Shown here in pieces: positions 42,815-51,450 of a stretch of DNA of 64,000 nucleotides; positions within the stretch are counted from its first letter, which is position 1; each line of letters starts with the position of its first letter. The stretch spans positions 620,001 through 684,000 of the forward strand of contig OZ025671.1 of assembly GCA_964019335.1 (NCBI GenBank), given 5' to 3'. The position numbers were made by a program, and so were the translations under genes. Below the pieces are notes generated by a model, which was not told where the DNA came from, ran no database searches, and saw only the letters and a program-made list of their open reading frames with translations. This stretch comes from Diplonema japonicum. Its lineage: Eukaryota; Euglenozoa; Diplonemea; Diplonemida; Diplonemidae.

Positions 42815-44192
42815 CTATTGGGTCACCGACGATGCTGAAGCAAATTGCATCTGTGGTAGTTAGGTATTGTTGTGTATTTCCATACTTCAAGGTGCGTGTT
42901 CTCATGCTTTTCACCATTGTGCTTCGCTACGAACTGAACAGCTTGCAAAGCTGTTGGGAACTTCACGAGCACACCTCCGCCACAAGGCTGAGACTTGCCT
43001 GTGGAACTGTCCTCGGGGAAGGCAGTGCTGTTAATAATATGCACTACGGAACTTGGATACGAAGGATGCGGTACGGGAGGCGGCGAGAGGGTGTGGGCAC
43101 GGGAGGGTGTGTAGCTTGACACGTGCTCCTCGACACGCAAGTTGAGGTCATCTTTTTGCATGCCTTTCATATTGTAAAAGTCCAAGTACATCGGAGCAAG
43201 TTTCACCCCCGACGCGTCTGCGTACTTTACAACACATCTGCCTTTAAAAGGGCGGCTGGCCCCCTGCACCTTCCCGAACATAGCTCCCAGCCTCATCACG
43301 TCTTTAGCAGTGCAGCTGTCCCACAAGCCCCCAATGCTCACACAGTTGTCTTCCCACTTTCTAGATGGGATTTTACATTTGTCGCTGTCATCCTGCTTGG
43401 GCTCAAGCCACCCTTGACCTGCCACCCACCTGTTCCAGATAAAATCACGGGGTGCACACTTGTTCCTTCTGAAGAACTCTTCCAAGCCGTCAGCAGCTTC
43501 ATCGCTAGACACATCTAGGAGCAAGTTGCGTAGGGCCGTGTTCACTTGTGTGAAGTCTCTGCACAGCCCGTTGGCAGGCTGCATAACGATGGAAACGAAA
43601 ATTCTGCACTTCTTGTCGTGGGTGGTAACTTCTCTGCCTCGAAGATAGTTGACGGCGTAGTGCGCACCCCCCTTAAGCAGAATGAACTTGCAGTCTCCTT
43701 TTACTTGCTTTTCGACAATTTTATGTACGCACCCAAACTGTGTGAACAGCCAGTACACCTCGAACACTGCAAGCTTGGCTTCGGTCGTTACGAGGCGCAG
43801 CCATAGTTCCTCTTGATCCTCTTCCCCTCTGTCGTAGGAAGAACTAACTGTACTGGATGATCTCGATGAGCTGCTGCTATCCTTTTTCTCGTTCTCGTCT
43901 TCTCTCTCGCTGACTGAGAAAGGCGATCTTCCCCTTTTTCTTGTCTCCTCCACGGGTCTTATGTTTTCCGGCTGTGTATTGCTGAAGTAAAGGTAAACTG
44001 CATACTTTTAGAGCACAATCATTGTCGGGTGGCGGAAAGGACACCACCACGCGCCCCATGGTCCTCTGGTGTTGGTTAAAGCTTTTCAATCTTGCATACT
44101 TTGTATCGCTTTATCACTCCTGTTTTCCCATTGAACTTACTATTCGCCAAGCCCTCCGCTATCACCAAGGTCCCCACAGGGTACTCCTCCAT
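42815..44192 (-). CDS. RNA-binding protein: SH3/KOW-like N-terminus plus PTB-type RRM, 424 aa, four exons
   Basis: Exons are 44100-44192, 44006-44065, 42886-43971 and 42815-42850. Introns are 34 nt (44066-44099), 34 nt (43972-44005) and 35 nt (42851-42885), GTATG...CAG. Splicing two mini-exons builds a small beta domain: VGTLVIAEGLANSKFNGKTG, then RTMGRVVVSFPPP..ALKPENIRP, the pattern of SH3-like 'GL..+..NG..G.V' modules that end in a 'LKPEN' turn. A Ser/Arg-rich linker (residues 57-90) leads to an RRM at about residues 100-175 (LAVFEVYWLFTQFGCVHKI, CKFILLKGGAHYAVNYLRG) of the PTB/hnRNP-L kind. A second RRM-like part is near the C-terminus (VLVKFPTALQAVQFVAKHNG). A role in splicing or mRNA processing is inferred. 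Confidence 0.8.
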
Positions 44193-44440
44193 ATCCTGTT
44201 GGAATAAAATGCTTGTTGAGAAGTTGAAAAGCAACAATGAGACCATCACTGCACTTGCTAGAGGCATGAGTCCACTTTGCATTAGAAAGATCGCATATTT
44301 CGTATCACCTACCATGATCACATGGCATATTCGAGACGGCAAGAATTCTCGCAACACTAATAATTATATGCTCTTACATCAAGCGTGTAACAATAGCAAC
44401 CGCACCCTGCAAACAATACTTCGCAACCTAACAATGCAAC

Positions 44441-45382
44441 TCAGCAATGTGGTTCAACAGCGGTCTTGCGAGCCTGAGTGTGGTATACAGATGTTGGCAT
44501 GCGTACCTTAACAATTGTGTAGTAGTAAAGTCCGATCATGACCATTGTAGTGAAGGATGCCATGGCTCTCTCGTCATGTGGGTCGTCTTTGGCACCTTTG
44601 AGTACCTTGCCAACCAACCGTGTCTTCAGCTTTAAGCTCTCTCTCATTACCTTGTAGAAAGCAACAGCACCGCCAGTCATGAGCCCCAGAGAATGCGTCA
44701 CAATATCAATCTCCTTGTTGAACACCTGGCAGTATGCAGTGTACACGTTTGCAAGGAGCGAGGATCCCAAGCTGTAAATGATAACTTTTGCATACGACGC
44801 TGCGACCCGCCCACCGTGGGCAGCGTTGAGAAAAACCCCTGCATAAGATATAGAGGCCAGCGGCACGTGCACCAGCAACGAGGCGGGGTGCGGAGAAATG
44901 TAACAAGCTGTCGCCGATCCCATCAAAGCAGCCATGCTGAATGGCACAAATGTCTTCTTCGCCACAGAACCAAAGACAGTCACAAGGGGGCCGGCTGTCC
45001 AGCCACCAAAAAGTGCGAGGGATGCCGCGATGCCGATATTTCTGTTCAGGTTTCTGTTATTTTTTTTGGTAAGTAAATTGTCCCAATTGAGGTGAATGTA
45101 ACACATCAGGCTGCTGCTAGTCAACATAGTGGGCAACCAGATTGGTGCGAAAGGCATCTGTTGAAATCCCGCGGCGCCTAACAAGGCCACACCCGCACCT
45201 GCTGATGCAAGGAGGTGGGTCTGGGCCATGTCAACTCTTCTTGATTCCCACGTATCCTCGTCTTTCTCATCATTATTCTTTCGAATGTAGCAAAGCGCTG
45301 CGGCTGCCGCTGGGTACAGAACACTGCCAACCTTGCATGCGTTAAGCAGCAGCTCCATCCTCAGTTCTTTGATGCTTGTCAT
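44441..45382 (-). CDS. Polytopic membrane protein, about 302 aa, unrecognised
   Basis: Exon 44507-45382 followed by 44441-44473, separated by a frame-neutral 33-nt GT-AG segment (44474-44506) that is probably an intron; unspliced it gives 313 residues. Eight or nine hydrophobic helices are visible, for example LLASAGAGVALLGAAGF, APIWLPTMLTSSSLMCYI, AASLALFGGWTAGPLVTVFG and VTHSLGLMTGGAVAFYKV, with short polar loops and a charged loop at residues 33-50. The helix density suggests a transporter or organellar membrane protein. I could not place it in a family. No signal peptide is present. Confidence 0.7.
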   Translation of the reverse strand: MTSIKELRMELLLNACKVGSVLYPAAAAALCYIRKNNDEKDEDTWESRRVDMAQTHLLASAGAGVALLGAAGFQQMPFAPIWLPTMLTSSSLMCYIHLNWDNLLTKKNNRNLNRNIGIAASLALFGGWTAGPLVTVFGSVAKKTFVPFSMAALMGSATACYISPHPASLLVHVPLASISYAGVFLNAAHGGRVAASYAKVIIYSLGSSLLANVYTAYCQVFNKEIDIVTHSLGLMTGGAVAFYKVMRESLKLKTRLVGKVLKGAKDDPHDERAMASFTTMVMIGLYYYTIVKVRMPTSVYHTQARKTAVEPHC

Positions 45383-46179
45383 GTGTTAGGTTCCTGGAGA
45401 AGGTACATGTCTTCAGAGCAGAAATCAGTGAATGTAAAACCTTGATCAGTAAGAAACAGGGGTGGGAAGGGACGGGTCACAGTTTTTTTCTTTCTAGTTT
45501 TCGTTCTCCCTTTTCGTTTCTTTTCTCTTTCTCTCTCTCTTTTTTTCTTCTTCTTTTTTCCCCCCTTGCTTTTATCTGTTGTATTTCATCTTATCTCTCT
45601 TTCCAGGCGGGAATAGGGAGGTGGTCGGAATGTGGGAATGTGGCTCATGTTCTTTGTTATGCAAATACAGGATCTTTGCAAACTAATGTAAGGCACGCCG
45701 GATTTTTTTTTTACTTTATTCTTCTTTTTTTTCATGGAAGTCATCATGAGCCTGTAGCGGGCACTGTGAAATTAAAAAAAAAACTACAAAATGCGAATCA
45801 CGTCACGACAGCGCAGCCTTGATCCATTGTGCCACGTGACGGTTCGTGCCATGCGGGTTGGGTGGACGGTCGTAGTAAATTGCTTGGGGGGGGGGGGGGG
45901 GGGGGTGCATTTGTTCCGTGGCTTTCATCTTGAAGTAACAACAGTAAAGAAAGCACAGCTTTGGTGAGGGTTTCTTGTGGTATGACTCAGGGCACGAGGA
46001 GTGGGCACTTAATTAACTATACTTTCATCTCAACGTGGGTAGGGGATGCTGGGGAGGGGAAAGAAAAGAAAGAAAGCAAAAGTAAAATAGAAGAAAAAAA
46101 GGATAAAATTCATATTTTTTTTTTGTTTCCAAGAATGGTGACGACCTGCTATGTGTGGTACTAAGCCAACTACCATACC
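45383..46179. other. Non-coding gap with pyrimidine tracts and a poly-G run
   Basis: About 800 bp with no supported gene. 45,480-45,600 is almost pure pyrimidine on the plus strand. A run of about 20 G is at 45,887-45,906. Poly-A and poly-T stretches follow up to 46,130. It would hold the 3' UTR of the NYN gene and the 5' region of the membrane-protein gene. Confidence 0.6.
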
Positions 46180-48506
46180 TCATGTGTGGGGAAAGGCACA
46201 CTGTTTCCCTCTGGTGCATCCCCCTTTTTTGTGATGTCTGCAAGGCTCACGGTCTCTAAACGTGCGATTTTCATGCGGGGCAACGAGACCCCCTGAACCA
46301 TATTCCTTCCCAGGCCGCACAGGTTGAGTGACATCGGTTGCCACAGCTCCCCTGCAGGCTACATCAACTTGCACCTCGAATTCCACCAATTCGCCTTTCT
46401 TCAAACTGCAGGGCCCATCGGTGTCGGAGCCCCTAATACCTTCGACGTAGCATATCAAGTCTTCCCTATCTATACCAGGAATCTGCAGCGGGTGGATGGG
46501 CGTTACGAACCCAAATGGCCCTGTAGTTGTTCCTGGCCCCCAGCATTTCACACTTCCCTGTATCCTTGTCGCCACACCTACCTCCACGATCAATTTGAGT
46601 GTGTTTTCTTTTTTGCTTGCCATGGCGTTGAACACTTGCCGCAGATCATTCTTACAACCGATATTCTGTCCGTTGGCCTTCACGATCTTCATTGTGGGTG
46701 CCACACCGAGAGCATGCAGCTCCTTATTCACTTTGGATATTAAAGAAGTCGAACCCTCGACGTTGAAACCGGGTCGGGTCGGAGCAAAGGGTTGGTATTT
46801 TATGACAATGGTCTGGGTGACTGGCTGTTTTATTTGCCTCCATTGCTGCACCCAGTGATCACCTGGTGGAGACGAATGCCAACTGTCAGCGGCCGCTTTT
46901 GGTGCCGGTTTTGTCGATACCGAAGGCTCTGATTTTTTGGTGACTGGACGTGCAGAGGCTGCAGGGTCGACGGCATTCAGGTACGCAGATTTTGGTTCCT
47001 GTTTCTTTTGTGTAGGCTTTGTTGCCGCGGTTGTCGTGCTGGATGCAGCTTTTGTCGTCTCTGAGGCTACTGGCGGGGATGCAGGTGCAGATGCTGGTAC
47101 AGGTGCGGTTGCGGGAACAGGAGCGGGAGTAGGAGTGGGAGCAGACGCAGGAGCAGGAGCCGGAGAGGGTACAGAAACAGGTGCGGGTGCAGGTGAAGGT
47201 GAAGGAGAAGGAGTAGGAGCAGGAGCAGAAGGTGCGGGTGCTGAAGGCTGCGTGGATGCTGGTGATGTCGGACCAGTCGGTTTGGGTGTCACTTTTACAG
47301 AAGTAGCAGCAGTGGTGGTAGGTTTTGCCTTTGTGGGAGCTGGTTTGTCATTCAGCTGAATGTCGTTGCCATTGCTGTTCACCACAGGAGATTCAATTGC
47401 CGGCATATTGACAATCGCGTTTACTATGTTCCTCTCGGGACCTGGCTCCTCAGAGGGTCGGAAAAAATCTGTTAAGCTTTTTGAGGGTGGCTCTATCGCA
47501 AGGCCCGACCCTGGCGCTTTCATGGGGGGTTCCACGGCTTTTGAAATATTGAGAAACGGATTTGAGCCGATCAAGCCTTGTGTGACGGATGGGTTTTTTT
47601 GTGGTGGTCCAATAGCCCCAGAAGTATGAGGCGAACCTGGTGTTGCCCATGTTGGGGGTTGTTGTTGGAAAGCGTTGAAGGTCGTCATGCCAGGAGCTCT
47701 GTTCAGGTTGATTTCATTCCTGATGGACGACCATGACAGCCACAGTACGGCTTCGTAGTCGTTGTTGAGGGTGACGCAGGGGATCTGGGTTGGCGAAACG
47801 ACGACAACCTTGTACCCCAGCTCAAGGAGCTGGGAGAGCTCACCCCCGAAGTCATTGGTACCTGATATTATGCACGCCACAAGATTGCTGTCTTTGACAA
47901 TTTGTGGGTCTTGAGGCAGGTCGTCAAGGAACTTCGGCACTTCACCTCCATACCCAGTTGTTAGTTGGAAACCAGCTTCTTTTATCACTAATTTATAGTT
48001 TTGGGGAAGGCTGACGTTGCTCTCGACAAAACAGTAGCAACTTGTCTGGCCCTTTACTGTCCGGTATTCGAGCGTCGAGAGGCGCATTGATATTTTTTCA
48101 TAAATTTTGTCGATGAACATTGCGGTGTCTTCGTCGGAGAGGGGACACGACTCGTAGTCCCACACACAGTACAGGTCGAACTCCCCTTCAGGCACCTAGT
48201 GAGTGGAATTGAGTGTTGTTTGCATACCGGTCTCTGGATATTGGCACCCAACCCATGAAATAAGAACATCTCGTCGTGATGTGGTTGTGGTTTGAATATC
48301 AACCGCTCTAGCCGTTCTCGAGTCTTCATGGACTGGTCCCACTTCCTGTGTAACATGTCGATATCTCGCTCCAGATCGGCCCTTTCATCGCTTGTTGCGG
48401 CCCGCTTCGCTTCTTGCCGCTCTTGGATTTTCTGCTCGATATTTTCCGTTTCCCGCACGGTTGCATCCCGTCTGTTCCAAATTTCTTGCTCTCCATAGGG
48501 CATCAT
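46180..48506 (-). CDS. NYN-domain RNA protein with PDZ-like, cold-shock and CCCH domains, 764 aa
   Basis: Exons 48228-48506 and 46180-48195 with a 32-nt intron (48196-48227, GTATGC...CACTAG); the join reads NIQRP-VPEGEFDLYCVWDYESCP. Order: coiled coil (residues 10-75); NYN/PIN-like ribonuclease fold (about 100-255) with DLYCVWDYESCP and ACIISGTNDFGGELSQLLE giving the acidic residues; a Pro/Ala/Ser/Thr linker with repeated PAPAPA-type units (about 255-470); a PDZ-like region (VIKYQPFAPTRPGFNV, MKIVKANGQNIG); a cold-shock-like domain (GSVKCWGPGTTTGPFGFVTP, VEFEVQVDVACRGAVATDV); and a terminal CCCH finger (C-x7-C-x5-C-x3-H, ending in FPHT). The parts point to RNA binding and possibly cleavage, as in MARF1-like proteins. 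A CACTGCAG site lies about 18 nt before the ATG. Confidence 0.85.
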
Positions 48507-48616
48507 GATTAGATATTATTCAGCCTGCAGTGTTGAATATTGTTGTAAACAAGTGAAAGAAAAATAAGAAATAAATGAAATAAAAAGGAAACAATAAATG
48601 AACGTAAGATGGACTG

Positions 48617-49540
48617 TTAGATTTCTTTGATGTCGGTGATTGTTATCGACGGTACAGCACCGTCAATCGTGTAGCAAACAGTAAGGCTTTGCAGTCTTAG
48701 ACTGCCATCGAAGTTGCTGAGTTTCTTCTGTCTGGCGCTCCGGAAGTCAATACTAAGTGTGTCTTTGATAAGGTCTTTAAGATTTGTACAGTGCCGGTGT
48801 GTTAAGGCGGCCAATTTCGTCTCCGATTTCTCATCAAAGACGATCTTGTGGTGTGTCCAACGCTTGTCATCGTAGGATGCTTGCACCCAGTCTGGCGACT
48901 TGTAGTCCACAGGCCGCTCCACAGCAGGGAGGTAAGGTTTAATGTCGATAAGGGGTGTCATGTCCACACAGTCCAAGGCTGCAACAGTAACACAGTTGGT
49001 AGTATGGTTCACTTTGAGAATTGGTACCAATGAGAGTCCCAAGGGATTGGGCCTGTGTGGTGTTCGGCAGGCGAATATACCCACCCTGCTACCTTCTCCT
49101 CTAGGGGGGGCCACTACTGTTTTCATTGTCTTCATATCCTTACCTGCATTGGTGTTCAGATGGAACCAGAATAGCACATAAACATGGCTGTAATCCTCTA
49201 AACCCAGCAAGCATGCTGGGTTTAGTGTCTTGCTTATCTGAAGTTCTGTTGTTGCTGACCTCACCAAACCAGGTTGTCTTGGTGTTCCATTCCTGTCAGC
49301 ATATGCAGAGCGTATAACACCGATAGGTGTCACATTAAGTCCCAAGCCTACCACCTCATGCATCATTTTCTTTTCAGCTTTCACTCTTCCTACACGTTCA
49401 CTCAGTCGCAACTTCTCTTGGTTGTCTACTGTCTTATGCAGTTCTCGGACTTTCTTTGCATAATGAATAGAAAGTAAGCTGCTTAAAACTGCCCATACAA
49501 GCACACACCATTCCCATTTAATAGCATCATATTCATACAT
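48617..49540 (-). CDS. TRMO: tRNA (adenine-37-N6)-methyltransferase, TrmO/UPF0066 family
   Basis: SAM-dependent enzyme that N6-methylates t6A37 of tRNA-Thr (family knowledge). 307 residues, single exon. An N-terminal hydrophobic helix (CVLVWAVLSSLLSIHYA) and a coiled coil precede the beta-barrel domain. TrmO motifs: TPIGVIRSAYADRNGTPRQP, HVYVLFWFHLN, GIFACRTPHRPNPLGLS and DMTPLIDIKPYLPAVE. The animal TRMO also has an N-terminal extension with a hydrophobic and coiled segment, so membrane anchoring here would match. It is the first gene of the minus-strand array. A pyrimidine-rich tract ending in AAATCAG precedes the ATG by about 30 nt and is a good acceptor candidate although no upstream exon is needed. 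Confidence 0.94.
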   Translation of the reverse strand: MYEYDAIKWEWCVLVWAVLSSLLSIHYAKKVRELHKTVDNQEKLRLSERVGRVKAEKKMMHEVVGLGLNVTPIGVIRSAYADRNGTPRQPGLVRSATTELQISKTLNPACLLGLEDYSHVYVLFWFHLNTNAGKDMKTMKTVVAPPRGEGSRVGIFACRTPHRPNPLGLSLVPILKVNHTTNCVTVAALDCVDMTPLIDIKPYLPAVERPVDYKSPDWVQASYDDKRWTHHKIVFDEKSETKLAALTHRHCTNLKDLIKDTLSIDFRSARQKKLSNFDGSLRLQSLTVCYTIDGAVPSITITDIKEI

Positions 49541-49604
49541 AACAATAGTAATTATGCTAATCTGATTTAGGAGGAAAATAAAGGTTACAAAGTTTCAAAA
49601 GTCA

Positions 49605-49608
<4 letters not shown>

Positions 49609-49647
<39 letters not shown>
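49609..49647. repeat. GA dinucleotide microsatellite
   Basis: About 18 uninterrupted GA units just upstream of the TRMO gene; visible directly. Confidence 0.95.
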
Positions 49648-49651
<4 letters not shown>

Positions 49652-49693
49652 TCATAAGGGGGTCGTTTTTTGCCATTTTTCAGTTTCTTCGCC

Positions 49694-49890
49694 AAGGGTT
49701 ACCGTGGACGGTGGAAAAAAAGTTAGTGGTTGCATAAGGGAAATTGTTGGTGGTTACAGTAAAAAGTGGAAAAAAAGTTGTAGGTTACCGTGAACGGTGG
49801 AAAAAGTTGTGGTTACCGTGGACGGTGGAGAAAAAGTTGCAGGTTACCGTGGATGGTGGAAAAAAGTTATTTGGTTACCGTGTACGTTGC
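49694..49890. repeat. Degenerate minisatellite, ~33-nt unit
   Basis: The block GGTTACCGTGGACGGTGGAA followed by an A-run and AGTT recurs about six times with changes (ggttaccgtgaacggtgg, ggttaccgtggatggtgg, ggttaccgtgtacg). The unit length varies around 27-36 nt. Confidence 0.85.
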
Positions 49891-49897
49891 TTTTCCC

Positions 49898-50730
49898 TAT
49901 TTATTATTTCCCCCCTTTTCTATTACATCCAAATACAACATTTGATGCGGAAAGCAGAAACAACAGCTTGGCTTAGGTGTGCGAAAAAATGTGAGAAGAC
50001 AAGAAAAAAAGAAGGGAAAAAAAAAAAAAAAAGGTAAACACATCATGTATGTCAAAAAAAATCAAGGATTTTTTTCTCTTTTTTTTTTCCCCATTTTTTT
50101 TTGTTTTTTTTTTTTTTTTCCAAAGGGAAAAAAGAAAAAAAAAACAAAAAAAAGTTGCAAAACTATCAAAAATAATGACAGTGTTGGGGAGAGTCCCGTG
50201 AGTCCCGTCGAGTCCCGTCCCGTGGAGTCCCGTGAGTTCCGTCCAGGCCCGTATTCCGTTTTAGGGGACGGGACGGGACTGACCAACACTGCTTGGCGGA
50301 ACATGGTGGAATTGGTGGAATATGGTGGAACAGGGAATTCCAGTGTTGGTCAGTCCCATCCCGTCCCCTAAAACGGAATACGGGCCTGGACGGGACTCAT
50401 GGGACTCCACGGGACAGGACTCGACGGGACTCACGGGACTCTCCCCAACACTGTCATTATTTTTGATAGTTTTGCAACTTTTTTTTGTTTTTTTTTTCTT
50501 TTTTCCCTTTGGAAAAAAAAAAAAAAAACAAAAAAAAATGGGGAAAAAAAAAGAGAAAAAAATCCTTGATTTTTTTTGACATACATGATGTGTTTACCTT
50601 TTTTTTTTTTTTCCTTCTTTTTTTCTTGTCTTCTCACATTTTTTCGCACACCTAAGCCAAGCTGTTGTTTCTGCTTTCCGCATCAAATGTTGTATTTGGA
50701 TGTAATAGAAAAGGGGGGAAATAATAAATA
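49898..50730. repeat. Large near-perfect inverted repeat (foldback), arms ~390 bp, loop 49 bp
   Basis: The left arm 49,898-50,291 is the reverse complement of the right arm 50,341-50,730 with only few differences, mainly in homopolymer lengths. Matching landmarks: CATCCAAATACAACATTTGA against TCAAATGTTGTATTTGGATG; CATCATGTATGTC against GACATACATGATG; GACCAACACTG against CAGTGTTGGTC. Each arm also contains short GTCCCGTGAGTCCCGT-type tandem repeats and an A-run/T-run hairpin. The loop carries GGTGGAA-type repeats like those at 51,850. No coding capacity. Confidence 0.95.
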
Positions 50731-50924
50731 ATATGTACAAGAGGAGGGTGTGTATGTTTATACAACCTGTGTAAACAGATCGGTTCCTTGCTTTCAGCGC
50801 CGTGCCCCTGATGCGTGCGATGTACAGCTCAACCCCTGCATTGCACTGCCTGTTTGTTGCACATATTTTCATGTTGTCCCCCCCCCCCCCCCCCCCCCAC
50901 CTGAAAATAATATATAGGAGATAA

Positions 50925-51419
50925 ATATATGAGTTAAAGGAGGCTGGTGTTGGCAGCACCCTGCACAAGAACTGTCTACTTGATTACAGGGGGGCGCACC
51001 ACAGCCGGGTTGTAGCTTCTTCTGCATTCTGCATCGTTTCCTTAATCACCGTGGCCGGGATGTAGCTTCTTCTGCGTTCCACATCGTGCCCTTAATCACT
51101 GCATTGTGACACCTGCTTTTCCCTGTGCAGCATAGTGGTACATGTTATAAAACACGTGCTGTGTTGTGCACCCTGTGTTGCATACATCATGTGTGTCAAA
51201 AATTTGCGGTGTTGGGGTGGTTTGTGGGCCAGACCTCAGACCACCAGTCTGGCCAACATTGCCCATCCAACCCTTTTTTTACTTTTTTTTTTTTTTTTTT
51301 TTTTTGCATTGTACTTTTCTTGCAAAGGCCTCTTTTTAATATTTTTTTCAAAGCAGGTCTCCAAACCCCCTGTCCCTTGGAGTCCCTCAAGGGTCTGGAC
51401 CAACACTGGGAATTCCTTA

Positions 51420-51450
<31 letters not shown>

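Noticed and set aside
46937-47359. Plus-strand Gly/Ala/Val-rich ORF of 140 codons
   Set aside because: It is the complement of the Pro/Ala/Ser repeat linker of the NYN-domain gene.
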